DNA of 64,000 nt from Lactovum miscens (GCF_014202895.1 NZ_JACHHV010000001.1:85552-149551), one strand, 5' to 3'. Numbered from the stretch's first letter, positions 48,741 to 59,235 are shown. Notes: generated by a model not told the origin, from the sequence alone. Made by a program: numbers and translations.

Positions 48741-50120
48741 TCAGGTTGTTTTAATTGTTTTTTTTTCGTTAATCTGTATATTTTCTCCATCGTATGCTTT
48801 TCTATAGGTTTTGTACATCTTAATAGTGGTAGGAATTAGGATTGAAGTGGATCCTAACCAAGCCAGAGGACTAGCAAAAACTACAATATGATAACTCATT
48901 AGTGAAACACCTATAACAGCTACGACGACACGAGAGATAAGCTCCATAAAGCCACAAATTGTTGGAATTTTGGTGTCTCCCAGGCCCTGCAAAGTAGACC
49001 TCGTAATAAAAAGGACTGCCAAAACCCAGTAAAAGGAAGAATTGGCGACATAGTAAATCCGCGTAAGTTCAATAATCTTGGTTGCTGAAGCTGTAATAAA
49101 GGCGGTAGTCACATAAAAGTGAAAAATTTGCAATAAGACAGCAAAAACAATCGACCATATGATGCCTATCCATAGAGAATCAGCCAGCCCTTCATTTATG
49201 CGATTGTACCGTTTAGCACCATAATTTTGGCCCGCAAAAGTAGCCATGGCTAGCCCCAATGAAATCATAGGTAACATAGCAAATTGATCAACTTTTGAAG
49301 CAATTGAATTGGCGGCTACCGCATTCTCACCCAACATATTTAGAGCTACCTGTAAAGTGATAGAACCAATAGCGATAATTGAAGACTGAAAAGCCATTGG
49401 GAAGCCTAATCTAGCATGCTCTTTAACTTCAGCTTCATCATATTTGATATCTGATTTACTAAAATGTAATTCTGGCACTTTTCTTTTAATATAAATTATA
49501 AGATAAAAAACAGAAAATAGTTCAGCCATCAAAGTGGCCAAACCAGCTCCCCAAACTCCTGTATGAAAACAAAGGATTACAATATAGTCAAGTCCGATAT
49601 TTAAAACCGAAGCCAAAATAATTGCATAAAGTGGAGTTTTTGAATTTCCAAGCGAACGCATGGCATTTGCCAAGTAAGCATATAGATTGGGGATGATCAT
49701 TCCTCCGAGACCAAAATACATGAAGTCACGACTGTTATTAATCAAATCGCTCGGTGTTTGCATCACTTGAAGAATCTGCTGAAGAAAAGCAGAGGAGATA
49801 AGCCCCAAAATCAAGGAGATAATCACCGTAAAACTGAGCCCAGTAAAGAAGGACCTGCGAACACCGCCTTCATCTTTTGCTCCAAAACGTTGGGCCATGA
49901 TAATTGTCAAACCACCTGTCATGCCTTGAGCAAAGCCAACAATTAAAAAATTAATTGCGCCCGTTGCTCCAACAGCTGCCAAAGCCATTGGCCCGAGTGT
50001 TTGACCCACAATTAAAGTATCTACAGTGGCATAAAACACCTGAAAAAAATTCCCAATAAGGAGGGGAATTGTAAACCAGATTATACCTCTAAGTATTGGG
50101 CCTCTTGTTAAGTCACTCAT
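48741..50120 (-). CDS. MATE-family multidrug exporter
   Basis: 459 residues with 12 membrane segments (PLLIGNFFQVFYATVDTLIVGQ; MAQRFGAKDEGGVRRSF; TLQGLGDTKIPT). It probably exports cationic drugs with Na+ or H+ antiport. There is no Shine-Dalgarno site; TACAAT ends six bases before the ATG. Confidence 0.88.
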   Translation of the reverse strand: MSDLTRGPILRGIIWFTIPLLIGNFFQVFYATVDTLIVGQTLGPMALAAVGATGAINFLIVGFAQGMTGGLTIIMAQRFGAKDEGGVRRSFFTGLSFTVIISLILGLISSAFLQQILQVMQTPSDLINNSRDFMYFGLGGMIIPNLYAYLANAMRSLGNSKTPLYAIILASVLNIGLDYIVILCFHTGVWGAGLATLMAELFSVFYLIIYIKRKVPELHFSKSDIKYDEAEVKEHARLGFPMAFQSSIIAIGSITLQVALNMLGENAVAANSIASKVDQFAMLPMISLGLAMATFAGQNYGAKRYNRINEGLADSLWIGIIWSIVFAVLLQIFHFYVTTAFITASATKIIELTRIYYVANSSFYWVLAVLFITRSTLQGLGDTKIPTICGFMELISRVVVAVIGVSLMSYHIVVFASPLAWLGSTSILIPTTIKMYKTYRKAYDGENIQINEKKTIKTT

Positions 50121-50126
50121 TTCTAT

Positions 50127-50132
50127 ATTGTA
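50127..50132 (-). promoter_or_regulatory. -10 box abutting the MATE gene start (leaderless type)
   Basis: Minus strand TACAAT-ATAGAA-ATG, without the TG extension. Confidence 0.45.
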
Positions 50133-50212
50133 GCTTTTTCTATTTTAAAAACAATCTTTATTTTGTCTTTTGAGTAGAAAACTTTTCCTTTTGTTTGAAT
50201 TTCTTTGAAAAT

Positions 50213-50246
50213 AATAAGCAAGAGTCAATCTTGACTCTTGCTTATT
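50213..50246. terminator. Bidirectional terminator after gltX
   Basis: A perfect 16-bp stem (aataagcaagagtcaa and its complement) with a two-base apex. Confidence 0.88.
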
Positions 50247-50254
50247 TTAATTAT

Positions 50255-51703
50255 TTATTTGAGTGTATTCTCAAGACGTTTGATTACTTCGTCACGGCCA
50301 AGAATTTCAAGAGCTTCATGAAGTTGTGGACCATGTGTGTATCCCGTTGTGGCAACTCGAATTGGCATCCAAAGTAATTTACCCTTAATTCCAGTTTCAT
50401 TTTGAACTTCTTTAAACAAAGGCATAATATTATCCGCCTTAAAATCGACTTCACTCATAACTGAAATGTGCTTATAAAAAGACTTCACAGCTATCATAGC
50501 TGTTTCTTCAGACATGACTGCTTTTTCAGCCTCTCCAAGTTCTGGGTAACCTTCATAGAAGAAATTTGTCAACTGAATAATCTCTTCAGCAAACTTAAGT
50601 TGCGGTTGATAAAGTTTAACCAATGCTTCGGCATGCTCATCAAAACGATTTGCAGCTTCAAGGAATGGCTTGCAAAGAGCAACGACATCGCTAAGCTCAG
50701 ATTTCTTAATATATTCTCCGTCTAGCCAGTCAAGTTTCTTTTGATCAAATGAAGCAGGTGCTTTTGATAAACGTTCTGGATCGAATAATTTTACCAATTC
50801 ATCTAAACTAAAGATTTCTTCCTCACCTCCAGGATTCCAGCCAAGGAAGGCAATAAAATTAAAGATAGCTTCAGGCAAATAGCCCTTTAAACGGTAATCT
50901 TCAATAAACTGAAGCGTATTTGTATCGCGCTTTGAGAGCTTTTTGCCCGTCTCTGTATTGATAATCAAAGTCATATGGGCGAAACGTGGTACTTTCCAGC
51001 CAAATGCTTCATAGATACCTAATTGTTTTGGTGTATTGGCAATATGATCATCTCCACGTAAAACGTGCGTGATATCCATCAAATGATCATCTACTACTAC
51101 AGCAAAATTATAGGTAGGGTATCCATCTGCTTTTTGAATAACCCAATCACCGCCAAGATTTGAGCCTTCAAAACTTGTCTTACCTTTAACAATATCATCC
51201 CACTCATAAACAGCAGAATCATTCACGCGGACACGGACAGTTGGAATAATTCCAAGTGATTTGCGCTTTTCTTGATAAGACTTAACCTCATCATCGCTCA
51301 TGCCTTTGTATTCATATTCATAGTGAGGGGCAATCTTTAGAGCTTCCTGACGTTCATGGATCGCTTCCAATTCCTCTTGAGTCATATAACTATAATAAGC
51401 TTTGTCTTCTGCCAAAAGTTGGTCAATATATTGATGATAAATATCAAGACGCTCAGATTGACGATACATCTCGTGAGTTTCTGGTGACTCATCCCAATCC
51501 ATACCTAACCAACGCAGGTTATCAAGTTGTGAACGTTCACCATCTTCAACGTGACGTTTGCGATCTGTATCTTCAATACGGATAATGAAGGTTCCACCAA
51601 AATGGCGAGCAAATAGATAATTAAAAAGTGCTGTTCGTGCGTTACCGATGTGCAGAAGTCCTGTCGGGCTTGGCGCATAACGGACGCGAATTTTATCGGT
51701 CAT
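50255..51703 (-). CDS. gltX: Glutamyl-tRNA synthetase
   Basis: 482 residues, class I. The HIGH-type motif is HIGN in [18 protein letters not shown], and KLSKR is the KMSKS motif. In lactic acid bacteria it also charges tRNA-Gln, for later amidation by GatCAB. AAGGAAG precedes the ATG. Confidence 0.97.
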   Translation of the reverse strand: MTDKIRVRYAPSPTGLLHIGNARTALFNYLFARHFGGTFIIRIEDTDRKRHVEDGERSQLDNLRWLGMDWDESPETHEMYRQSERLDIYHQYIDQLLAEDKAYYSYMTQEELEAIHERQEALKIAPHYEYEYKGMSDDEVKSYQEKRKSLGIIPTVRVRVNDSAVYEWDDIVKGKTSFEGSNLGGDWVIQKADGYPTYNFAVVVDDHLMDITHVLRGDDHIANTPKQLGIYEAFGWKVPRFAHMTLIINTETGKKLSKRDTNTLQFIEDYRLKGYLPEAIFNFIAFLGWNPGGEEEIFSLDELVKLFDPERLSKAPASFDQKKLDWLDGEYIKKSELSDVVALCKPFLEAANRFDEHAEALVKLYQPQLKFAEEIIQLTNFFYEGYPELGEAEKAVMSEETAMIAVKSFYKHISVMSEVDFKADNIMPLFKEVQNETGIKGKLLWMPIRVATTGYTHGPQLHEALEILGRDEVIKRLENTLK

Positions 51704-51840
51704 TATTACTTCCTTAGTTTTTCAATCCTTTTCATTCTATCACAAATTTTAATCATCTTCCACAACCGAACAGGTTACGTATTTTTGATACTGCATCACT
51801 TAGAAGGTTCATTTTTTGTATAAGCCAACTGCTGAAAATA

Positions 51841-52395
51841 TTACTTTTTCCAAAAAAGGCTTTTAGATTTTTTGTTAAATTCCGGCCAAACCTTTTTGGC
51901 AAACTTTTCTCGGATTTTATGAACTGCAGCATATCGAACAGGATTCTTTTTATAGAAATCCTGATGGTATTCTTCAGCTGGCCAAAAAGTAGTAGCCTCT
52001 TTAATTGGCACAATAATTTCCAAGGTGCCAAATCTTCCAGAAGCTTGGAGGGCTTTTTTACTCTTCTCAGCCAAGGCTGCTTGTTCTGAACTTGAGACAA
52101 AAATAACAGGGCGATAAGAATCTCCTCGGTCATAAAATTGTCCGTTCGCATCTGTTGGATCAATCAATTGCCAGTATAGTTCTAGTAAGTCTGAATAAGA
52201 CACAATTTCATTATCAAATTCGATTTGAACTGCTTCAACATGACCTGTCCAATGACCACTAACCTCATCATAGGTCGGAAATTCCTTATCGCCACCTGTA
52301 AAGCCACTTAAAACACTTATAATTCCTGGGCGTGTTTCAAATGGTTCTACCATACACCAGAAACATCCACCTGCAAAAATTGCTTTTTCATTCAT
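51841..52395 (-). CDS. msrA: Peptide-methionine (S)-S-oxide reductase MsrA (copy 2)
   Basis: 184 residues with [13 protein letters not shown] at the N-terminus and EEYHQDFYKKNP; the C-terminus is a lysine-rich extension (FAKKVWPEFNKKSKSLFWKK) not in copy 1. It starts [10 protein letters not shown] at 52395; a -10 box TG-T-TATAAT ends six bases upstream. A longer reading to 52443 would cross the promoter. Confidence 0.92.
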   Translation of the reverse strand: MNEKAIFAGGCFWCMVEPFETRPGIISVLSGFTGGDKEFPTYDEVSGHWTGHVEAVQIEFDNEIVSYSDLLELYWQLIDPTDANGQFYDRGDSYRPVIFVSSSEQAALAEKSKKALQASGRFGTLEIIVPIKEATTFWPAEEYHQDFYKKNPVRYAAVHKIREKFAKKVWPEFNKKSKSLFWKK

Positions 52396-52401
52396 AAACA
52401 A

Positions 52402-52410
52402 ATTATAACA
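52402..52410 (-). promoter_or_regulatory. Extended -10 abutting msrA copy 2 (leaderless type)
   Basis: Minus strand TG-T-TATAAT-TTGTTT-ATG. Confidence 0.72.
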
Positions 52411-52427
52411 AATTGATAGAAAACCCG

Positions 52428-52436
52428 TGTTATAAT
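52428..52436 (+). promoter_or_regulatory. Extended -10 abutting the immunity gene (leaderless type)
   Basis: TG-T-TATAAT-GGCTCAA-ATG (seven-base gap). Confidence 0.72.
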
Positions 52437-52443
52437 GGCTCAA

Positions 52444-52722
52444 ATGAAAAAATTAGAAATTATAAATCTACTTTATAACTTAGTTCTTGATCGAAATATT
52501 CGTGATTGGGAGCGTTCTCAGCTCATGTGCGCTTTGAGAAATATTGAGGCAGGGAAACCAGTTAAGGCTGAGATTACGGATGTTGAGATACATTTCCGCC
52601 CTCTTGCCATCCGTTCTAACCTTACTCCAAAAGCTGCTGAATTTTATGAGAAGATTACATCAGATAGTCTATTTTCCCCTGGATTGGGCGGAGTGCTTGA
52701 GAGTTTCACTGGAAAGAAATAA
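52444..52722 (+). CDS. Bacteriocin immunity protein (enterocin A immunity type)
   Basis: 92 residues (MKKLEIINLLYNLVLDRNI..., RPLAIRSNLTPKAAEFYEKI), matching the helical-bundle immunity family for class IIa bacteriocins. No bacteriocin gene is nearby, so it is an orphan that may protect against foreign bacteriocins. It starts at ATG 52444, seven bases after a TG-T-TATAAT box; an ATG three codons upstream would overlap the box. Confidence 0.8.
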   Translation: MKKLEIINLLYNLVLDRNIRDWERSQLMCALRNIEAGKPVKAEITDVEIHFRPLAIRSNLTPKAAEFYEKITSDSLFSPGLGGVLESFTGKK

Positions 52723-52758
52723 ACAAAATTCAGCTTTGGGCTGAATTTTTGTTTATTT
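52717..52758. terminator. Bidirectional terminator (immunity gene / pfk)
   Basis: A long stem (aataaacaaaattcagc against gctgaatttttgtttatt, one bulge) lies between convergent genes. Confidence 0.85.
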
Positions 52759-52761
52759 AAA

Positions 52762-53829
52762 TTAATCGCCAAAACTAATCCCTACGTTACGAGCCGCCTT
52801 CATCAAGCGATTTTCTTCAGTAACAGGTTTAGCCACACCGGCAACCTCGCTCAAGAGATTATGATGTATGTCTCCTTCAATTTTTGCAACCGTCACACCA
52901 TAAACCTCATTTTCAATCAACTTAGCAGCATAATCACCTAGTTGCATCGTATAGTTAATATCATAAGCATTTGGTGCGCCACCACGAAGAAAATGCCCTG
53001 GCACTGCCGTTCTCATTTCTTCTGGTATTATCTTAGCAAGTTCAGCCGCCAATTTATCAGAAACAAAATTGTACCCAGCTGCTTTTCTTTCAAGAACTCG
53101 TTCTTTAAATTTACGTGACTCACCTTTAGAAAAGGCACCTTCTGCCACAGTTACAATCGCATAATTTCTTATCTTCAGGGTTTTCTTGATGGCACCTGCT
53201 ACCTTCTTAATATCGTAAGGGATTTCTGGGAGCAGGATAACATCTGAGCCTGAAGCCACCCCAGTCTCAAGCGGAAGCCATCCTACTTTATTTCCCATGA
53301 TTTCCACAAGGAAGATGCGTGAATGCGAGGCCGCCGTTGTTTTCAAAACCTCGATGTATTCAACTCCACGTTGAATGGCTGTTTGGTAGCCAAAAGTTTC
53401 TTCAGTACCAAAAATATCATTATCAATCGTCTTAGGCAATGCCACAATATTCAATCCTCTTTGTGAGAGAAGGTTGGCTACTTTGTGTGTCCCATTTCCT
53501 CCTAAAGTTACCAATGCATCGAGCTTCAGCGCCTTATAATTTTCAACCATACGATCAGCCTTAGAGTAGCCCTTGTCATTCTTTACATCAATTGTTTTGA
53601 ATGATTGACGGATTGACCGAAGAAAAGTTCCTCCTTTATCAAGCAGATCATCAAAATCTCTTAGTTCTAACTTTTTGAAATTTAGATCAATAAGTCCAGT
53701 ATAGCCATCATAGATTCCAATTAATTCAACTTCGTCTAGTCGGGTGTATAAACTACGAGCCAAAGCATAAATAGCTGGATTTAATCCTGCGCAGTCTCCT
53801 CCGCTTGTCAAAATTCCTATTTTTCGCAT
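52762..53829 (-). CDS. Second phosphofructokinase (mixed ATP/PPi-type signature)
   Basis: 355 residues of the PfkA family, with TSGGDCAGLNPAI at the N-terminus. Position 104 (E. coli numbering) is Gly (GGNGT), as in ATP enzymes, but position 124 is Lys (PKTIDNDI), as in PPi enzymes. The same Gly/Lys pair is known from actinomycete ATP-PFKs. It starts MRKIGILTSGG, with AGGAAG upstream, 10 bp after ppk. A longer reading into ppk is unlikely. Phosphoryl donor not certain. Confidence 0.88.
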   Translation of the reverse strand: MRKIGILTSGGDCAGLNPAIYALARSLYTRLDEVELIGIYDGYTGLIDLNFKKLELRDFDDLLDKGGTFLRSIRQSFKTIDVKNDKGYSKADRMVENYKALKLDALVTLGGNGTHKVANLLSQRGLNIVALPKTIDNDIFGTEETFGYQTAIQRGVEYIEVLKTTAASHSRIFLVEIMGNKVGWLPLETGVASGSDVILLPEIPYDIKKVAGAIKKTLKIRNYAIVTVAEGAFSKGESRKFKERVLERKAAGYNFVSDKLAAELAKIIPEEMRTAVPGHFLRGGAPNAYDINYTMQLGDYAAKLIENEVYGVTVAKIEGDIHHNLLSEVAGVAKPVTEENRLMKAARNVGISFGD

Positions 53830-53839
53830 TTTTTTCTTC

Positions 53840-55942
53840 CTATTTCTTGGGCTTAGCTTCTTTTTCAGATTTTGGTCCCATTTCGGCAAGAACGCTTTGC
53901 GAATCAATCGCCACTTTTCCTGCTTTAACATGTTTATACTTGCCTTTGCTATTCTGCTCACTTGCATTAACATTATCTGCTAAACATGTTTTTAATATCC
54001 AAGCTAGTTTTTTACGAGCGTCTTTGTCATATATTGGAGTTGCCACTTCAACCCGGCCAGTTAAGTTTCGTGTCATGATGTCAGCAGATGAGATATAGTA
54101 TTTACGGCTTTCTTCTTTGGCACCGAAAACAAAAATTCTTGAGTGTTCTAAATAACGGCCAACAATTGAGCGGATCTTTATATTTTCAGTTTTTCCAGGA
54201 ACTCCAGGAATCAAACAACAGATACCCCGAACGATGAGTTCAATCTTTACCCCTTCCTGAGAAGCCTCTATGAACTTCTTCATCAGATCTTTTTCCGTTA
54301 ATGAGTTCATCTTCATAACAATACGAGCAGATAAGCCTGATTTGGCCTTTTCAATTTCTTCATCAATCAACTCTATAAGTCTTTGTTTCATCAGTAGTGG
54401 TGAGACCAAGAGATGCTCTGCTTGTTGAACAAAGCTTTCCGCCTGGATATTTATAAAGACTTGTTTAACTTCACTAGCAATATCAGCATTTGCTGTCATT
54501 AGAGCGACATCAGTATAAAAACGAGCTGTTGTTTCATTGAAATTGCCTGTGCCAATTAAAGCAATTTTTTGGTTATTTGAAAGCTCAATTAATAAAAGTT
54601 TTGAGTGAACCTTGTAACCTGGTAACCCATAGAGAACATTTACACCAGCTTTTGATAACTGATCAGAAAGTTCAATATTGTTTTCCTCATCAAAACGGGC
54701 ACGCAGTTCAACTATACAAGTAACTTTTTTACCTAATTTACTGGCTTTGATTAAACTTTCTACAATTTTAGAATGCTTCGAGGCACGATAAAGGGTCATT
54801 GAAATTTCAGTCACCCGTTCATCTTTAGCAGCTTGGTGTAAGAGATTAACCATCCCTGAAATACTTTCAAAAGGATAGGAAACCAGGACATCTTTAGATG
54901 AAATTTGATTAATCAAATCGCCATTTTCATCAAGCCCCAAACTCTTTACAGGTTTGCGAATTGGGAAATAAAGTTTTGGTTTCATTTTTTTATCAAACAA
55001 CGGTTCAAGTTCCGAAATATAATTAAACTCTAAAGGTGTCAAGTATTCAAAGAACTGACGCTTAAAAAGATAGTTGCTCCGGGCCAGGTAGTTAATCAAC
55101 TTTGGTACAGCATCGTTGGCCTGATATTTTATCATGATTGGTGCACGTAAGTTTCTTACTTCAACAATTTTTGCCATGGTATCTGAAAAGTTAGGATCGT
55201 AATCGTAAAGGCCATCATCCTCATCAATATCAGCATTTCTCACGACTGAAAAAATCATTTTATCTTCTATTGTAAACTTATGGAAAACACGGTCTGCATA
55301 AAATAAAATCAGTTCTTCAACCAGAATAAATTTACCAGGGTTACTTGGAAGGCAAATAATGCGCTCTACCTTATTAGGATTAGGGACTGGAAGAAAACCG
55401 AAACGGTTGTTTCCATTTTTCGTGATTAAGGTACAGCCAACAATTATTTGATCATTCTCAAAGAATGGCATTGGGTGCTTTTTCTCAACAATAAACGGTG
55501 TTATCAAAGGTGCAATTTTAAACTTAAATATGCGACGGAGGTATTCCTCATCTTTTTTTTCAAGCTTATCTGTTGATTCAATGTGAATTACCCCATACTT
55601 CCTTATCTCTTTATTAACTTGTTGGTAAGTTTCGTTAAACCGTTTAATCAATCGTCGTGTCGCACGGAATACATAGTTAAGCTGTTGATTGACCGTCATC
55701 TTTGTTTGATTATCTTTCCAATCATCATCAAGCAAAAGTTGATCTCCCAACATCCCGACACGAACACGGAAAAATTCATCTAGATTGCCCATAAAGATCG
55801 ACAAAAACCTTAAGCGCTCAAAAGTCGGAATTGAAGGACTTTCAGCTTCTTCCAACACGCGTTCATTAAATTGCAACCAGCTTAGTTCACGATTCGTGAA
55901 AGCGTCAACATTAGCATCTTGTGCATCTTGTGTATTTTGCAT
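53840..55942 (-). CDS. ppk: Polyphosphate kinase (PPK1)
   Basis: 700 residues with the four PPK1 domains. The phospho-acceptor histidine lies in YKVHSKLLLIE, the LIGTGNFNETTARFYTD block follows, and the second conserved block is YYISSADIMTRNLTGRVE. It makes and degrades polyphosphate. AGAAAG precedes the ATG. It is directly followed by the unusual phosphofructokinase, an uncommon pairing for lactic acid bacteria as far as I recall. Confidence 0.94.
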   Translation of the reverse strand: MQNTQDAQDANVDAFTNRELSWLQFNERVLEEAESPSIPTFERLRFLSIFMGNLDEFFRVRVGMLGDQLLLDDDWKDNQTKMTVNQQLNYVFRATRRLIKRFNETYQQVNKEIRKYGVIHIESTDKLEKKDEEYLRRIFKFKIAPLITPFIVEKKHPMPFFENDQIIVGCTLITKNGNNRFGFLPVPNPNKVERIICLPSNPGKFILVEELILFYADRVFHKFTIEDKMIFSVVRNADIDEDDGLYDYDPNFSDTMAKIVEVRNLRAPIMIKYQANDAVPKLINYLARSNYLFKRQFFEYLTPLEFNYISELEPLFDKKMKPKLYFPIRKPVKSLGLDENGDLINQISSKDVLVSYPFESISGMVNLLHQAAKDERVTEISMTLYRASKHSKIVESLIKASKLGKKVTCIVELRARFDEENNIELSDQLSKAGVNVLYGLPGYKVHSKLLLIELSNNQKIALIGTGNFNETTARFYTDVALMTANADIASEVKQVFINIQAESFVQQAEHLLVSPLLMKQRLIELIDEEIEKAKSGLSARIVMKMNSLTEKDLMKKFIEASQEGVKIELIVRGICCLIPGVPGKTENIKIRSIVGRYLEHSRIFVFGAKEESRKYYISSADIMTRNLTGRVEVATPIYDKDARKKLAWILKTCLADNVNASEQNSKGKYKHVKAGKVAIDSQSVLAEMGPKSEKEAKPKK

Positions 55943-55949
55943 GTTATTA

Positions 55950-56340
55950 CTTTCTGAAATTTCTAACTATTTTATTTGCTAAATTTTAACATAAATTATG
56001 ATATAAAAAGTAAGTTCTTGCCTAAACTTAATCATAGATTTATTTAGTTACCCGGTATTTTTATTTTCTAAATTTAGCTACTGTTGAACTAAATGTAATA
56101 CAAGAACTCCATAAGCAATCGTTTCGGAGACAATAAAGCTTAATATCCAATTATCTGTTAAATTTGTTTGATATATTAAAACAAGCGTAGCCGAAGCCGA
56201 TAAAAAAATAATGAAAAGTTATGTAAAGCTTTTAATATTCAATAAAAACCTTAAAAAAAAGGTGGAAGTTTGGCCAGAATCACTAAATACTAAACTATTA
56301 TGAATTCTGGTTCAATTTCTCAACCTTATTTTTTTATGAG
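55950..56340. other. Intergenic stretch with a membrane-protein relic
   Basis: About 400 bases without an intact gene; see the relic at 56078-56218. The rest is AT-rich with no clear signal. Confidence 0.4.
56078..56218 (-). pseudogene. C-terminal remnant of a membrane protein
   Basis: 46 codons: LFIIFLSASATLVLIYQ, then a polar NLTDNW, then a second hydrophobic segment ending VLHLVQQ. A stop precedes it and there is no start. The two membrane segments look like the tail of a former transporter; the family is unknown. Confidence 0.35.
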
Positions 56341-56341
56341 C

Positions 56342-57403
56342 TCACTTCTTGATATCTGCAAAAATCATGCGACCAGCACTTGTCTGTAAAACTTTTGTCA
56401 CTGTTGCATTAACAGCTTTTCCAATTAATTTATCACTATCCTCAACTACAACCATTGTTCCATCAGGAAGGTAACCGATTCCTTGATGGCGTTCACTTCC
56501 TTCCTTTACAATAAGAACAATTAACTCCTCAGCCACCATAACCTGCTGCTTCACTGCATTAGCCAAATTATTTATATTCAAAACTTTGACGCCTTGAATT
56601 TCAGCTAATTTATTTAAGTTATAATCATTTGTAACTAACTCAGCTCGAGTTTCAGTTGCAAAACGAAGGAGTTTTGTATCTACTTCCTTCAAGTCCTTAT
56701 AATCTTTATCAGAAATCTTTATTACAGCATCATTTCCTTGACGAAGCTCGTTAACAAAATCTAGGCCACGACGTCCTTTGGCCCGCTTCAAGCTATCACT
56801 TGAATCTGACAATGCTTGAAGTTCAAGCAAAACAAAGTTTGGAATAACGATATTTTCACCCAAAAAACCTGTCTTGATAATGTCAAAAACACGACCATCA
56901 ATAATCACACTAGTATCTAATAGTTTCGCCTTGGCTACTGAAGTCGTCTTGGTTGACTCATTGATCCTTTTCCCTTGACGAAAAAGAGTACGAACAACAT
57001 CCTCACCACGACGACTAAAAATAGAATAACCAACATAACCAATAAAAATTATCACTAGAGTTGCTAGGATATTTGACAAAATTGGAATGTGAAGCATTGT
57101 GATAGGAATTGATAGTAAAACGCCAATCAATAGACCAATAATGATACCTGAAACACGAAAAATCCCCTTAGTAAGGTTAAGTCCTGCAATGCTGTTATCA
57201 AACTTATCTAAGCCACGTATAATGAAATTCATCAGGAATGTAATAATAACAATAAAAATAATTGCACCAATAATTCCATTTGCCCAAACCTGATTCCACC
57301 AACTGTCAGCTTTTGTAAACAAACTCCAAAGTGAAGGGAGTGCTGTAATACCAATGTAAGCTCCAATAATTACTGCGAGGACGTATAAAATGATACGTCT
57401 CAT
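56342..57403 (-). CDS. yacL: PIN/TRAM-domain membrane protein (YacL type)
   Basis: 353 residues: four membrane segments (about 5-25, 40-62, 80-102, 108-128), a PIN nuclease domain (LLDTSVIIDGRVFDI; ATETRAELVTNDYNLNKLA) and a C-terminal TRAM domain. The family is widespread in firmicutes next to radA, as here, and may be an RNase. AGAGGA precedes the ATG. Confidence 0.88.
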   Translation of the reverse strand: MRRIILYVLAVIIGAYIGITALPSLWSLFTKADSWWNQVWANGIIGAIIFIVIITFLMNFIIRGLDKFDNSIAGLNLTKGIFRVSGIIIGLLIGVLLSIPITMLHIPILSNILATLVIIFIGYVGYSIFSRRGEDVVRTLFRQGKRINESTKTTSVAKAKLLDTSVIIDGRVFDIIKTGFLGENIVIPNFVLLELQALSDSSDSLKRAKGRRGLDFVNELRQGNDAVIKISDKDYKDLKEVDTKLLRFATETRAELVTNDYNLNKLAEIQGVKVLNINNLANAVKQQVMVAEELIVLIVKEGSERHQGIGYLPDGTMVVVEDSDKLIGKAVNATVTKVLQTSAGRMIFADIKK

Positions 57404-57529
57404 GGAAATTTAATCCTCTTTTCTGAAATATTATGAAAGCTTTGTAGGTCAATTATAGCACCTTGGTTGCGTTTTCACAATTACATCAATATTAAATTTA
57501 CTTTAAATTAAGATTAATTTAAAGTAAAT

Positions 57530-58900
57530 TTAACCTAATTTTTTGAAAACCAAGCTTAAAACTTCTGAAATAGTCTCCACTCCTACAACTTCAATACCTT
57601 GAACCAATTCAAGATTTTCAAGTGAAGATTTTGGAACATAAATTTTCTCAAATCCAAGTTTGGACGCTTCTAAGATACGTTGTTCCATCCGAACAACTCT
57701 TCTGATTTCACCCGTCAACCCAATTTCACCTATAAAAGCTTCTCTAGGCCTTGTTGGTTCTTCTTTATAACTAGAAGCAATTGCAACCGCAATAGCCAAA
57801 TCGATTGCCGGTTCATCAATTTTCACCCCTCCAGCTGACTTCAGGAAAGCATCCTGATTTTGCATCATTAAACCTGCTCTTTTTTCAAGAACAGCTAGAA
57901 TCAAACCTACTCTGTTATAGTCAACACCCGATACCGTTCTCTTGGCATTTCCAAAGAGCGTTGGAGTAGTAAGCGCTTGTACTTCAACCAATATTGGACG
58001 TGTTCCTTCCAGTGCAGCTACAATGGCGGAACCTGTTGCACCTTCCAAACGTTCACTGAGAAAAACCTCAGACGGATTAAGAACTTGGTGTAAACCACTG
58101 GTTTGCATTTCAAAAATTCCAATCTCATTGGTGGAGCCAAAGCGATTTTTTACAGCCCGAAGAATTCTAAATGAATTCTGACTCTCACCTTCAAAATAAA
58201 GGACCGTATCTACCATATGTTCTAATGTTCTTGGCCCAGCTAAGGTACCTTCTTTAGTTACGTGACCCACAATAAAAATAGCAATGTTATTCATTTTAGC
58301 AATCTGCATAAGTTCATTAGTAACTTGACGAACCTGACTTACTGAGCCTTGAGTTGATTCAATGTCAGGAGACATTATCGTTTGAATTGAATCAATAATT
58401 AAAAAGTTAGGCTTTAGTTTTTCAATTTCGTTCCGTACTGATGCCATATTGGTTTCTGCATAAACATAGAAATCAACATCCTTTTCGGTCAAACGTTCTG
58501 CTCTAAGTTTAATTTGCTGCGCAGATTCTTCACCCGAGACATAAAGAACATTTCCTTTATTTGCTAATTGGGCAGACACTTGCAAGAGCAACGTAGATTT
58601 ACCAATTCCTGGGTCTCCCCCAATTAATATTAAAGAACCAGGAACTACCCCGCCACCCAAAACTCTATTAAACTCCTCAATATCTGTGAGAACTCTTGGA
58701 ACATCTTCCCTATTGACCTCCCCCAGTTTAATTGGATGTGATTTCTCTCCGGTTAAGGTTTTACGTGAATGGACAACTTCTTTAACCTCAACCTCCTCAA
58801 TGAATGAGGCCCATTCTCCACAGTGAGGACAACGTCCAAGTTCTTTAGGAGACTTGTAGCCGCAGTTTTGACAAACAAAAGTAGATTTTATTTTTGACAT
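57530..58900 (-). CDS. radA: DNA repair protein RadA (Sms)
   Basis: 456 residues. A four-cysteine zinc finger (C10, C13, C24, C27), a RecA-like ATPase with Walker [11 protein letters not shown] and the RadA motif KNRFG, and a C-terminal Lon-like domain. It promotes branch migration in recombination. AAAAGGAAA precedes the ATG. It is upstream of yacL in the conserved order. Confidence 0.97.
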   Translation of the reverse strand: MSKIKSTFVCQNCGYKSPKELGRCPHCGEWASFIEEVEVKEVVHSRKTLTGEKSHPIKLGEVNREDVPRVLTDIEEFNRVLGGGVVPGSLILIGGDPGIGKSTLLLQVSAQLANKGNVLYVSGEESAQQIKLRAERLTEKDVDFYVYAETNMASVRNEIEKLKPNFLIIDSIQTIMSPDIESTQGSVSQVRQVTNELMQIAKMNNIAIFIVGHVTKEGTLAGPRTLEHMVDTVLYFEGESQNSFRILRAVKNRFGSTNEIGIFEMQTSGLHQVLNPSEVFLSERLEGATGSAIVAALEGTRPILVEVQALTTPTLFGNAKRTVSGVDYNRVGLILAVLEKRAGLMMQNQDAFLKSAGGVKIDEPAIDLAIAVAIASSYKEEPTRPREAFIGEIGLTGEIRRVVRMEQRILEASKLGFEKIYVPKSSLENLELVQGIEVVGVETISEVLSLVFKKLG

Positions 58901-59045
58901 ATTTTCCTTTTAATTACTTATTCTATTATACTATACGCGAAATATTTAAATAGTATCGTGCATTTACTCTTTTTGAATGTTTAAAATCCACTTATCAACT
59001 ATCAACATAGATTGCAAAGGCAGTTCATGTCAAAACATCAAATTA

Positions 59046-59073
59046 TTGACATGAAATTTATATTTGTTAAAAT
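59046..59073 (+). promoter_or_regulatory. Promoter of tRNA-Thr
   Basis: TTGACA (59046-59051), 16 bases, TAAAAT (59068-59073). Confidence 0.75.
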
Positions 59074-59090
59074 AAGAGAGTAATTTTTTT

Positions 59091-59162
<72 letters not shown>

Positions 59163-59171
59163 TATATTTGT

Positions 59172-59196
59172 CCAACTTAGTAAGTTGGTTTTTTTT
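59172..59196 (+). terminator. Terminator of tRNA-Thr
   Basis: 7-bp stem ccaactt/aagttgg, three-base loop, T8. Confidence 0.88.
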
Positions 59197-59230
59197 AAAA
59201 GAAAAACCGTCAATTGGCGGTTTTTCTTTT
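59197..59230 (-). terminator. Terminator after ezrA
   Basis: 15-bp stem (with one G-U pair), four-base loop; T-rich on the minus strand. Confidence 0.85.
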
Positions 59231-59235
59231 AAAAA

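Noticed and set aside
51753..52163. 136-codon minus-strand frame overlapping msrA copy 2
   Set aside because: It is an out-of-frame shadow of msrA, whose motifs (GCFWC, YHQDFY) are in the other frame.
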